Shown piece after piece: positions 1 through 9,057 of a DNA stretch of 30,466 nucleotides (its first letter is position 1; every line of letters starts with the position of its first letter). The notes under the pieces are model-generated. The model ran no database searches. It was not told where the DNA came from and saw nothing but the letters and a program-made list of their open reading frames with translations. Made by a program: the position numbers and the translations under genes. The DNA lies in NCBI RefSeq assembly GCF_002298975.1, contig NZ_DBMV01000027.1, forward strand, positions 1 to 30,466, written 5' to 3'. Source of the stretch: Ralstonia sp. UBA689 (GTDB lineage Bacteria; Pseudomonadota; Gammaproteobacteria; Burkholderiales; Burkholderiaceae).

Positions 1-60
1 CGCGGCAGCGCGCAGCGGGCGTGCCGGCTGCGCCGGCGTGGGATTGGCGGCCGTGGTCAC
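1..60 (-). CDS. PqiA-family membrane protein, second gene (N-terminal fragment)
   Basis: Only the first 20 codons are inside the window. The gene starts with GTG at 60-58, and its GTGA junction overlaps the TGA stop of the upstream pqiA-type gene, a classic translational-coupling arrangement. The visible residues are Ala/Pro-rich and carry no diagnostic motif. In many proteobacteria PqiA is a single protein with two homologous halves, while in Burkholderiales the halves are often two adjacent genes followed by pqiB. The identity here is inferred from that known organisation and from the coupling, not from the 20 residues themselves. Confidence 0.6.
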   Translation of the reverse strand, partial: MTTAANPTPAQPARPLRAAA

Positions 61-881
61 GAGCGCGCCTCGCCATTGGTGGATTCGCCTGGGCGTGCGG
101 CAGCGTCCGGGCCGGTCTGCACATCGACGTGCGTCTTCGGCGGCAGTGTCAGCCCGATCTCGCGCCAGAAGGGGCGCAAGTCGATCGACATGGCAATGGT
201 CAGGAACACGGTGAGCGCGGCGAACCCCCACAGGCCCGCATCGGCTTCCAGCGACACCATGCGTGCCACCTTGATGAGCGCCACGATCACGCCCAGCATG
301 AAGATCTCGATCATGGCCCACGGGCGCAGCATTGCCGCCGTGCGCAGCGCCAGCGTCGTCGCCGGATGCCGCTGCCCGCGCCAGCGCGCGATCAGCAACG
401 GTGCGAGCGCGGCCATGTACAACAGCGGGCAAAGCAGCGTGGTCAGGCCCACGAGCACGGCAGCAAACACCATGTCGTAGTCGTACAGCGCCTCGACGGC
501 GCCGAACAGCGTGGTGGCATTGCGGTTGCCGCCGCCGTTCATCTCGGCAATCGGGAAGACGTTGGCGACGACGTAGACGATGATCCCCGTGACCACCAGG
601 GGCAGCAGCACCGACAACCGCTCGCTCTGGTTGCGGTAGAGCTTGACGCCGCAGCGCGTGCAGCGCGCTTCCTCATCCAGCGCGATGACTTCGTGGCGAT
701 GCAGGGTGTCGCAATGCTCGCACGCGATCCACGCGTCGGGGTCGCCCGCAAGCGGTTGGGCGACCGGCGCGGTCGGCCGGTCGGAGGGGGCACCCGATCC
801 AGCATCCGGCGCCAGCCCAGACAAGACCACACGCCACGACTGCGGCAGCGGGAAGGGGAATCTCACGTTGAACAGCTCCAT
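57..881 (-). CDS. pqiA: Paraquat-inducible protein A (PqiA-type half protein)
   Basis: The product is a 274-residue inner-membrane protein of the PqiA family, part of the PqiABC-type MCE lipid-trafficking system that links the inner and outer membranes and was first described as paraquat-inducible. A cytoplasmic N-terminal region of about 88 residues carries a zinc-ribbon pair, CEHC at 54-57 and CTRC at 74-77. Four hydrophobic segments follow at about 89-109, 137-160, 184-205 and 217-235. At 274 residues it is about half the length of E. coli PqiA, which fits the split-gene form. The next gene overlaps its stop codon (GTGA), so the second half and probably the MCE protein PqiB lie beyond the left edge. 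The start ATG at 881 is the only good one, and a strong -10 element lies about 68 bases upstream. Confidence 0.9.
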   Translation of the reverse strand: MELFNVRFPFPLPQSWRVVLSGLAPDAGSGAPSDRPTAPVAQPLAGDPDAWIACEHCDTLHRHEVIALDEEARCTRCGVKLYRNQSERLSVLLPLVVTGIIVYVVANVFPIAEMNGGGNRNATTLFGAVEALYDYDMVFAAVLVGLTTLLCPLLYMAALAPLLIARWRGQRHPATTLALRTAAMLRPWAMIEIFMLGVIVALIKVARMVSLEADAGLWGFAALTVFLTIAMSIDLRPFWREIGLTLPPKTHVDVQTGPDAAARPGESTNGEARS

Positions 882-948
882 CGTCTGGCCGGCATCGGCC
901 TGCTACGTCACTTGGCGAAGCGTAGCCCACGCCGGATCAGGTGGGGCG

Positions 949-974
949 ATTATACATACAAGCCTGAATGTATA
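949..974 (-). promoter_or_regulatory. Putative pqiA promoter -10 with overlapping inverted repeat
   Basis: On the minus strand a perfect TATAAT lies at 954-949. It overlaps a perfect 7-bp inverted repeat, TATACAT (951-957) and ATGTATA (968-974), separated by 10 bases. The -35 region 17 bases upstream is a poor match. The palindrome overlapping the -10 is the kind of site a dimeric repressor or activator could occupy. The function is inferred; the bases are directly visible. Confidence 0.5.
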
Positions 975-1077
975 AACGAACACCTTCGGATCGGCATTTT
1001 GACGCTAGAAGCGATGCAAGAATCCCGCCATCCAATTGTTTGAAAGGTGCCTTCCTGGTCTGGGCCACTGCCGTGCA

Positions 1078-1947
1078 CTACTCAACTGCTCGGAGCTGGG
1101 CTGTGTGGTGCAGGAGGTGGTCTTCGATGAAGGTCTGGATGAAGTAATAGCCGTGGTCGTAGCCGGAGTGGCGGCGCAGTTGCAGCGGTTGCCTGGCCGC
1201 CGTGCAGGCAGCGGCAAAGTCATCGGGGTAGAGCTGCTCGGCGAGGAATTTGTCGGCCTCGCCCTGATCGACGAGGATGCCGCTGGGGAATGGGCGGCGC
1301 GCCTGCTGCATCAAGAGCGTGGCGTCGTGTTGCGCCCATGCGGCGCGGTCGTCGCCGAGATACCCCGTGAACGCCTTGATGCCCCACGGGCAAACGGACG
1401 GATGCGCGATTGGCGCGAACGCCGAGACCGACCGGAAGCGATCCGGGTGCCGCAGCGCCAGCGTCAGCGCGCCGTGCCCGCCCATCGAGTGGCCGAAGAT
1501 GCCGATGCGTTGGGCGTCGATCGGCAGTGCGGCCGTGACCGCCGCATACAGCTCATCGACGATGTAGCTTTCCATGCGGTAGTGCTCGCGCCACGGTGCT
1601 TGCGTCGCGTCCAGGTAGAAACCGGCGGCGACACCGAAATCCCAATTGTCGGTTTCACCCGGCACGTTGGCGCCGCGCGGGCTGGTGTCCGGCGCGATCA
1701 GGATGAGGCCCTCGCGTGCGGCCACCCGCTGGGCGCCGGCTTTCATCGGGAAAGTCTCTTCCGTGGCTGTCAGGCCGGCCAGATAGAACAGCGCGGGGCA
1801 GCGCGTGCCAGCCAGCGCCTGTGGCGGCAAGTAGACCGAGAAGCGCATCGGCAGTCCGATGACCGACGAGGCATGCCGATAGAAGCGCTGCACGCCGCCA
1901 AAGCAGCCGTGCTCCGAGAGCAGTTCGAGCGTGGACGTCTGGCTCAT
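1078..1947 (-). CDS. fghA: S-formylglutathione hydrolase
   Basis: This esterase-D-type alpha/beta hydrolase hydrolyses S-formylglutathione to formate and glutathione, the second step of glutathione-dependent formaldehyde detoxification in the cytosol. It has 289 residues, close to the usual 280-290. The nucleophile elbow GHSMGG places Ser154, the DQGEADKF segment supplies the acid (probably Asp232), and GYDHGYYF supplies His265. The ATG at 1947 is chosen over an in-frame GTG at 1956 because GAGGTG sits six bases upstream of it. The gene follows adhC by 10 bases and is clearly its operon partner. No truncation is seen. Confidence 0.95.
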   Translation of the reverse strand: MSQTSTLELLSEHGCFGGVQRFYRHASSVIGLPMRFSVYLPPQALAGTRCPALFYLAGLTATEETFPMKAGAQRVAAREGLILIAPDTSPRGANVPGETDNWDFGVAAGFYLDATQAPWREHYRMESYIVDELYAAVTAALPIDAQRIGIFGHSMGGHGALTLALRHPDRFRSVSAFAPIAHPSVCPWGIKAFTGYLGDDRAAWAQHDATLLMQQARRPFPSGILVDQGEADKFLAEQLYPDDFAAACTAARQPLQLRRHSGYDHGYYFIQTFIEDHLLHHTAQLRAVE

Positions 1948-1957
1948 GGCATGCACC

Positions 1958-3064
<1,107 letters not shown>

Positions 3065-3274
3065 GCGCAGTCCTTCTTGCTTGTGGTGGGGCCGTGTCCG
3101 TGATGTGTGACGTGTCGTGCACGGCTCGGCGTGGGGTGGACGATTGTAGTGCGTTACCTGCCGCAGCAACGTGACGCTCCGATCAACAGGATGCACACCA
3201 GACTTCAGATTTTCTTACAGCGGCCGTTTCTTGAGCGACGGCAAGGCCGACAGGGCCACATGCCGCATGCCTTA

Positions 3275-3295
3275 CATGGCGGAACCGCCGCCATG
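3275..3295 (+). repeat. Perfect 8-bp inverted repeat upstream of the chemoreceptor
   Basis: CATGGCGG (3275-3282) and CCGCCATG (3288-3295) form a perfect inverted repeat around a five-base spacer, ending 20 bases before the GTG start of the chemoreceptor gene. It could be an operator or a hairpin in the leader RNA. No clear sigma-28 flagellar promoter was recognised nearby. Confidence 0.4.
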
Positions 3296-3315
3296 GCTCC
3301 GTAGGAAACCATACC

Positions 3316-5118
3316 GTGCTTGCTTCCATTCGTACCCGCATTCTGCTGACCTGCGTTGCCATCGTGGTCGGCGCGCTGACCTTCGCCGGCGGCCTCAACT
3401 ATCTCGTCACCCGCTCGTACAACGACGCGTCGATCCACCAGAACCTGCAATCCGTTGCGCGCGGCCACATTGCCGGCATCGACGACTGGGTGGCCTCCAA
3501 GACGCAGATGATGGTGGCACTGCAGGATGCGGCGCTCTCCGCCGATCCCATTTCCGCCTTCAAGACCGTGCACCAGGCCGGTGGCTTCATCAACGTCTAT
3601 GTCGGCTACCCCGACAAGACGTACAAGTTTTCCAACCCCGAAGGCATTCCGCCCACCTACGATCCGACCGCGCGCCCCTGGTACAAGCAGGCCATGGATG
3701 CCGGCAAGCCGGTGGTGACGCCGCCGTACGTGAGCGCCAGCACTGGCCAACTGGTGGTGACCTTTGCGGTGCCTATCCTGCAGGGCGGCGCACTCAAGGG
3801 TGTGATCGGCGGCGACGTGGCCATGGATAGCGTGATCGCCAACGTGAAGGCGATTCACCCGACGCCGGCCAGCTTCGGCTTCCTGGTCAACGCTGGGGGC
3901 AAGATCGTCGCGCACCCGAACGACAAGCTCACGCTCAAGCCTGCGACGGATCTGTCGGCGGGTCTGAATGAAGCGACGCTGGCATCGCTGGCGCAGGCTG
4001 ACAAGCCGGTGGAAGTGGACGTGGATGGCGCCGCCAAGCTGCTTTACCGCCAGGGCGTGAAGGGCACCGATTGGGGCCTGGTGGTGGCGCTCGACAAATC
4101 CGACGCCACGGCCGGCATGCGTTCGCTGGTGATGACCTCCGCTGGCGCGCTGGTGGCGGTGGCCGTGGTGGCTGCGCTCATCGTCGGTGCGATGACGGCG
4201 CGTGCGTTCCGCCGCCTGTCGATGATTCGCGACGCAATGGACGACATCGGCTCGGGTAGCGGTGACCTCACCAAGCGCCTGCCCGCTGACGGCGAGGACG
4301 AAGTCGCGCAGATCGCCCGCTCGTTCAACGCCTTCGCCGACAAGCTGACGGCGGTGATGCAGCAGATTCGCCTGGGCAGTGACTCGGTGCGCTCCGCCGC
4401 ACAGGAGATCGCCGCTGGTAACGCAGACTTGTCGCAACGCACGGAAGAGCAGGCCAGTTCGCTGGAAGAAACCGCGTCGAGCATGGAAGAGCTGACCAGC
4501 ATCGTGAAGCAGAACGCCGACAACGCGCGTCAGGCCAGCCAACTGGCCGTGACCGCGTCGGATGTGGCCACGCGCGGCGGCGACGTGGTCGGCCAGGTCG
4601 TGCAGACCATGGGCGGCATCAACGAGAGCAGCAAGAAGATCGCCGACATCATCGGCGTGATCGAGAGCATTGCCTTCCAGACCAACATCCTGGCGCTGAA
4701 CGCCGCAGTGGAGGCTGCGCGCGCCGGCGAGCAGGGCCGCGGCTTTGCCGTGGTGGCCAGCGAAGTGCGCAGCCTCGCGCAGCGCTCGGCCGGTGCGGCC
4801 AAGGAAATCAAGGCGCTGATCCACGACTCGGTGGACCGTGTGAGCAACGGCACGGCGCTGGTCGATCAGGCTGGCGTGACGATGGCCGAGATCGTTGATG
4901 CTGTGAAGCGCGTGACCGACATCATGGGCGAGATTTCCGCAGCGTCGGAAGAGCAGAGCAGCGGCATCGAGCAGGTCAACCAGGCCGTCAACCAGATGGA
5001 CCAGGTGACGCAACAGAACGCCGCGCTGGTCGAGCAGGCGGCTGCCGCTGCGGAGTCGCTGGAGGAACAGGCTCACAACCTGAACGAGGCGGTGGGGCAG
5101 TTCCGCCTGTCGCACTGA
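3316..5118 (+). CDS. Methyl-accepting chemotaxis protein with dCache_1 amino-acid sensor domain
   Basis: This transmembrane chemoreceptor has 600 residues. The order is a first membrane segment at about 8-28, a periplasmic dCache_1 domain to about 268, a second membrane segment at 273-293, a HAMP domain, and a cytoplasmic methyl-accepting signalling hairpin. The hairpin tip carries the family signature QTNILALNAAVEAARAGEQG. The sensor domain contains the arrangement reported for amino-acid-binding dCache domains: Tyr115-x4-Arg120-x-Trp122-Tyr123, then Tyr138 and Asp167. It ends in FRLSH and has no C-terminal CheR-binding pentapeptide of the NWETF type. The start is GTG with AGGA nine bases upstream. 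It stands alone between adhC (divergent) and a GST gene (convergent, 8 bp away). Confidence 0.94.
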   Translation: MLASIRTRILLTCVAIVVGALTFAGGLNYLVTRSYNDASIHQNLQSVARGHIAGIDDWVASKTQMMVALQDAALSADPISAFKTVHQAGGFINVYVGYPDKTYKFSNPEGIPPTYDPTARPWYKQAMDAGKPVVTPPYVSASTGQLVVTFAVPILQGGALKGVIGGDVAMDSVIANVKAIHPTPASFGFLVNAGGKIVAHPNDKLTLKPATDLSAGLNEATLASLAQADKPVEVDVDGAAKLLYRQGVKGTDWGLVVALDKSDATAGMRSLVMTSAGALVAVAVVAALIVGAMTARAFRRLSMIRDAMDDIGSGSGDLTKRLPADGEDEVAQIARSFNAFADKLTAVMQQIRLGSDSVRSAAQEIAAGNADLSQRTEEQASSLEETASSMEELTSIVKQNADNARQASQLAVTASDVATRGGDVVGQVVQTMGGINESSKKIADIIGVIESIAFQTNILALNAAVEAARAGEQGRGFAVVASEVRSLAQRSAGAAKEIKALIHDSVDRVSNGTALVDQAGVTMAEIVDAVKRVTDIMGEISAASEEQSSGIEQVNQAVNQMDQVTQQNAALVEQAAAAAESLEEQAHNLNEAVGQFRLSH

Positions 5119-5126
5119 ACCCGCTT

Positions 5127-5789
5127 CTATGCGGTCGAGGCCGAGGCGGCTGCCTTGGCCTTGTCCTGTTCGGCTGCCAGCGCCAGATCTGCTGCCTGCG
5201 CGCGCTGGATGGCCGGGCGCGCCAGGATGCGGTCGATATACGCGCGCACCATGGGCGTCTCGGGCATCAGCTTGAACATCGTGATCCAGTCCAGGGCGGC
5301 GCCCCAGAGCACGTCTGCCGCCGTAAAGCGGTCGCCCAGCAGATAGGGACCTTTGGCCAACTGCGCGTTGATCGCGGCAATGACCGTATCGAAGTCGCCA
5401 TAGGGCGAGGTCGAGTACGCCGCTGGGGGGCGGCCCATCGACTGGTCGACGATGGCGGGCTCGAAGCAAGAGCCGTAGAACGCCATCCAGCGCAGGTACG
5501 GGCCGCGCAACGGATCGCCCACGGCGGGCGACAGGCCCGCTTCCGGATACAACTCGGCGGCGTACAGATACACGGCCACCTGCTCGGTGACGACCACGTC
5601 GCCGTGCCGCAGGGTCGGCACCTTGCCAAGCGGGTTCATCGCCCGGAATTCCGGCACGCGATGCTGGCCCGTGGTCAAGTCGAAGGCATGCACCTCGTAA
5701 TCCGCGCCGAGTTCTTCGAGCAGCATGCGTGCTCCACGCGAGCGGCTGCGCGGCGAGTGGTAAAGGATCAGGTGGCGGTCTGGCGACAT
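5127..5789 (-). CDS. Glutathione S-transferase family protein
   Basis: The protein has 220 residues, the usual length for a cytosolic bacterial GST. The N-terminal thioredoxin-like half begins with an LILYHSPRSRS segment, where Ser or Tyr normally contacts glutathione, and includes the conserved cis-Pro motif GKVPTL. Next comes VTEQVAVYLY, in the position of the glutathione gamma-glutamyl contact. The helical C-terminal half includes GDRFTAADVLWG, the N-capping-box region typical of GSTs. Substrate class cannot be told from sequence. GGAG seven bases before the ATG supports the start. It is transcribed divergently from an AraC-type regulator across 131 bp, so that regulator may control it. 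Confidence 0.9.
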   Translation of the reverse strand: MSPDRHLILYHSPRSRSRGARMLLEELGADYEVHAFDLTTGQHRVPEFRAMNPLGKVPTLRHGDVVVTEQVAVYLYAAELYPEAGLSPAVGDPLRGPYLRWMAFYGSCFEPAIVDQSMGRPPAAYSTSPYGDFDTVIAAINAQLAKGPYLLGDRFTAADVLWGAALDWITMFKLMPETPMVRAYIDRILARPAIQRAQAADLALAAEQDKAKAAASASTA

Positions 5790-5920
5790 GGCGGGCTCCG
5801 GTCAGTCTGTAGGAAGAGGAAGAGAGATTGCCAATGTAGGGTAGGCCCACGCCGCCGTCTTGGAAAAATCCGCTGCGGCGGTGCATCATCGCGGCATCGC
5901 TTTCGCTGCCGCTTTCATGA

Positions 5921-6733
5921 ATGACCGACTTGCGTGATGTTGCCGACAAGCCCAAGGGCGTGGTCGATCCGCTGGCATTCCATCAGCGCTTTCGCCTGAA
6001 CCGCTACCAGCCGTGCGCCGCGCTGGCCGGCGTGCTGTCTCATCACTGGATCGTCGAGTGGGACTTGCGCGGCCAGCCGGCCTATACGCAGCGCACGCTG
6101 CCGTATCCATGCGTGAACCTGGTGTTTGACCGGCGGCAGACAGCCGTTTTTGGGGTGGTGTCGGGCGCGTTCGAAACCACGTTGGCCGAGGCGGGCCGTG
6201 TGATCGGCCTGCGTTTTCGGCCCGGTGCATTTCGCGCGTTCTTTGGCAAACCTGTGCATCTGCTGACCGACAGGGTGCTGCCTGTTTCCACGGTGCTCGG
6301 CTGCGATGATGCGGTGGCCGAAGAGATCGTGCTTGGCGCAGCGGACGACGCGGGCATGGTGTCAGCCGCCGAGACCTTGCTGCAGCGTGTGCTGCCGCCG
6401 CCCGATCCACAGGTCGAACGCATCCACGCCATCCTGCAGGTGTTGCAGCAGGACGCGACCGTCACGCAGGTGCGCGATCTGGCCGACCGCGCGGGTTTGC
6501 GCGAGCGCACGCTGCAGCAATTGTTTTCCGACTACGTGGGTGTGACGCCCAAATGGGTGATCCGCCGCTACCGCCTGCATGAGGCCGCCGACCGGCTTGC
6601 CGGCGGCGTGGAAGTCGATCTGACCGAACTAGCCCATGCGCTCGGCTATTTCGACCAGGCGCATTTCACGCGAGACTTCCGCCGGCTGGTCGGCAAGGCA
6701 CCGGCGGAATACCGTCGCGCGAATCTGCCCTAG
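5921..6733 (+). CDS. AraC-family transcriptional regulator
   Basis: This 270-residue protein has an N-terminal domain of the type found in AraC regulators annotated as DUF6597. It starts with an RYQPCAALAGVLSHHWIVEW segment and includes the FRPGAFRAFF motif. The C-terminal double helix-turn-helix of about 100 residues shows LADRAGLRERTLQQLF as the first HTH and ALGYFDQAHFTRDFRRLVG as the classic second-HTH signature. It probably binds DNA in the 131-bp gap it shares with the divergent GST gene. The ATG at 5921 lacks an obvious Shine-Dalgarno sequence, so a start a few codons away cannot be excluded. The inducer is unknown. Confidence 0.9.
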   Translation: MTDLRDVADKPKGVVDPLAFHQRFRLNRYQPCAALAGVLSHHWIVEWDLRGQPAYTQRTLPYPCVNLVFDRRQTAVFGVVSGAFETTLAEAGRVIGLRFRPGAFRAFFGKPVHLLTDRVLPVSTVLGCDDAVAEEIVLGAADDAGMVSAAETLLQRVLPPPDPQVERIHAILQVLQQDATVTQVRDLADRAGLRERTLQQLFSDYVGVTPKWVIRRYRLHEAADRLAGGVEVDLTELAHALGYFDQAHFTRDFRRLVGKAPAEYRRANLP

Positions 6734-6740
6734 ACGCTTT

Positions 6741-8516
6741 TCAGTCCGCCGCCGCCGACAGGTCGGGCAGCGCTGGCGGCAGGTCCGTCATCACGCAGTT
6801 GCGCCCCGCCAGCTTGGCGGCATAGAGCAAGTGGTCGGCCCGCTTGAGCAGCGACTCCAGCGAGGGGGGATCCGCTGCATACGCCACCGCCACGCCAAAA
6901 CTGGCCGTCATGCGGCAGGGCACGTCGGTGCCCGTGGGCACCGCCACCTCGGCGATACGGCGACGCAGGCGCTCGGCCAGGTTGTGCGCCTGCGCCAGGC
7001 TGTCGACCCACACCATGGCCGCGAACTCTTCCCCGCCGATGCGGGCCACCACGTCGGCCGAGGGGCCGTCGGTGCGGCACAGGCGGGCGACGGTGCGAAG
7101 GGCCTCGTCGCCCACGGCATGGCCGTAGGTGTCGTTGATGCGCTTGAAATGGTCGATGTCGAACATGATCAGGGCGATCTGGGTCGCCTTGGGTTCGGGC
7201 GCGTTGCAGATCGTGCCGGCCCGGTCTTCAAAGGCGCGGCGGTTGAGTAGCTTGGTCAGTGGATCCGTTTCTGCCATGCGCGCGAGTTTCTGCATCAGGT
7301 GCACGCGCTCGAGTTCGAGCCGGCGGCGCTCGATGCTGTTGATGCGCAGTACGCGGATCGCCTCGAACAGCGCGCGGATCTCATGCCGCGCGAAGCTGGT
7401 CGGGATATGCACGCTCAGGTTGCCGCGTGCGATCGCCTCGATCAGGCGCGTGGCGTTGACGAAGGGCCCCACCACGTCGCGGCGGAACGAAACGATCATC
7501 CACGCCAGCGCTCCCAAAACCGAAAGCACCGCCGCTGCTGAGCCCGCGAGCACCAGCAGCATCGCGCGGCGATGTTCGCGGATGTCTTTTTCGGCCAGGT
7601 GCAGCACGCTGTCGCGGAAGTCGGTGATGGCGCGCATGGTCGGTACATAGTGCTCGGCGAACTGGCCGGTGGTGATGTCTACGCCGCCGGGCAGACTGGC
7701 GCTGGCGCGCACGGCTTCGATATAGCGCAGGCCGTCGCCAAAATATTGCGTGCCCAGTGCGGCGCTGGCGCGCTGGTCCTGGCTCGATCGGCCCGCGGTG
7801 CGTGTGTCGATCAAGTGGCGGAGCTGGTCGATGCGGCCGTGCGTGCGCTCGATCGCCAACTGTTCAGCGAGCGTTAGCGTGCGATGCATGGCCAGCGCAC
7901 CGGTCAAGCGTGAGCCAAGCTGGCCCGCGTGCTCGCGCAGGTCGGCCGCCAGCCGCGCCAGTATCAAACAGTTGAGCACGTCGGGGTCGCCGCGGGTGAC
8001 GCTGGCCGTGCGCGCGTTGACCACCGGCAGGAATTCGGGGATCACCGCAATCATGCGATCCACGCCATCGGCCAGGGCGCCGTTGCCGCGCGAGCGCAGG
8101 GGCAGGGCGACCACCCGGTCGATGTTCGCGCGCGCGTTGGCCAGGTCGGCCTGCGCCCGCCGTACGGAGTCGGCATCGGCCGTGCAGGCTGGGCAATGCT
8201 CAGGGCCCAGCGTATCGAGCAACTGGGCGATGTGCTCGTCGCTGGCGGCGCGCGCTCGGTGCAGGGCGGCCTGGCGTTCGGCCGGCAGCGGCAGGTCTTC
8301 GCCGAGCACGCCGTTGGTTGGGCCGCGCTCGGCCGAGACTTTCTCCATGACCAGCAGCGCCGCACGCAGTGCCTGAAAGCTGCGCGCGGCATCGTCGGCC
8401 CGGCCATAGGCAAGCCAGGCATAGCCGAGCAGCCAGCACGACAGCGACAGGACCGGGACGAGGACGATGGCAACACTGACGCCAAAGCGCCTGTCCATCG
8501 ACGTTTCAGAGGACAT
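6741..8516 (-). CDS. Membrane-bound diguanylate cyclase (GGEEF) with NIT-like sensor region and HAMP
   Basis: This 591-residue protein should make cyclic di-GMP from two GTP. Membrane segments at about 11-33 and 318-343 bracket a roughly 285-residue helical periplasmic region resembling nitrate/nitrite-sensing-type helical domains. A HAMP linker (about 344-395), a short coiled coil and the GGDEF domain follow. The active site is GGEEF at 494-498 with metal-binding Asp453 in FDIDHFKRIND, so it should be catalytically competent. The allosteric I-site RxxD is absent: the corresponding residues are PSAD (485-488). The start ATG at 8516 is followed by a short basic stretch before the first membrane segment. 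It converges on the AraC gene with a 7-bp gap. Confidence 0.93.
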   Translation of the reverse strand: MSSETSMDRRFGVSVAIVLVPVLSLSCWLLGYAWLAYGRADDAARSFQALRAALLVMEKVSAERGPTNGVLGEDLPLPAERQAALHRARAASDEHIAQLLDTLGPEHCPACTADADSVRRAQADLANARANIDRVVALPLRSRGNGALADGVDRMIAVIPEFLPVVNARTASVTRGDPDVLNCLILARLAADLREHAGQLGSRLTGALAMHRTLTLAEQLAIERTHGRIDQLRHLIDTRTAGRSSQDQRASAALGTQYFGDGLRYIEAVRASASLPGGVDITTGQFAEHYVPTMRAITDFRDSVLHLAEKDIREHRRAMLLVLAGSAAAVLSVLGALAWMIVSFRRDVVGPFVNATRLIEAIARGNLSVHIPTSFARHEIRALFEAIRVLRINSIERRRLELERVHLMQKLARMAETDPLTKLLNRRAFEDRAGTICNAPEPKATQIALIMFDIDHFKRINDTYGHAVGDEALRTVARLCRTDGPSADVVARIGGEEFAAMVWVDSLAQAHNLAERLRRRIAEVAVPTGTDVPCRMTASFGVAVAYAADPPSLESLLKRADHLLYAAKLAGRNCVMTDLPPALPDLSAAAD

Positions 8517-9057
8517 GGGGGAGACCGGTGGCGTCTTGGCCGGCGCTCTGCGTGAGGTTGTTATGACGGTGGCGCAAACCAGGATGCGCGGCGCTTATCT
8601 CAGGCTATCGGCAAGACGGAGGGCATCTTTACGCCGCTATTGAACCCGCGTATGGAGGGCAAACTGCAAACAAATGCAAAGTGATTGTTACGCTGCCTTA
8701 GGAGCCTGCTATCCGCTCGATTGGAAGGTGCCTGTTGGGATTCACTCAACACCGGACCAGCGCGGCGTCATTGCAAGGCCTTTCCGGCGAAGTGGCTCGG
8801 CCAGCCATGAACTTCGGGTTCGCTTAACAATGCCCACCCCGCGTTGGGATTCACGTCACTCCGTATGTTCCGCGGGATGCCGGTTCTGCTCGGTCCTGTA
8901 TGACGGTGCGGCGCGGCGCTCCATCTGGCGGCGCTTCTGCATGCGTTGGCCGCAACACCTATGACAACGGTGTCTTCGCGGGCATACTCCGGTTCGGACC
9001 GCCAGGCCCCTGATTTTGCCTGGGGCCTTCAGACTTCACCTTCACGCGACGGCCATC
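8517..9057. other. Gene-free stretch with IS-end remnant
   Basis: No credible gene lies in these 541 bases. The right half up to 8881 carries a degenerate IS-end-like repeat that recurs at 17228-17375. Close to the next gene, AGGCCCC (9004-9010) and GGGGCCT (9022-9028) can pair as a small hairpin in the leader. This is where the accessory part of the window begins. Confidence 0.6.
8733..8881 (+). repeat. Degenerate IS-end copy A (matches copy B at 17228-17375)
   Basis: About 149 bases align collinearly with 17228-17375. Both begin TGTYGRGATTCACTCAAC and both share a CCGGCGRAGTKGCTCGGCCA block, then GGTTCGCTTAAC, then a RTTCACGTMAC block, and end near a CGCGGG. The internal short repeats are more decayed here than in copy B. 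The multiple terminal repeats of IS21-family elements look like this. The family assignment is inference, supported by an istB-like fragment near copy B. Confidence 0.55.

Noticed and set aside
21..1043. A 340-codon plus-strand open frame opposite pqiA
   Set aside because: Low-complexity Arg/His/Gln-rich product, antisense to a PqiA protein with zinc-ribbon and membrane segments.
3205..5955. A 916-codon open frame on the minus strand covering the chemoreceptor and GST genes
   Set aside because: It lies antisense to a well-recognised chemoreceptor, is rich in Arg, His and Ala with no domain, and is explained by the strong third-position GC of that gene.
8674..8964. A 96-codon plus-strand open frame
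   Set aside because: It runs through the degenerate IS end, has an unprotein-like composition and no ribosome site.
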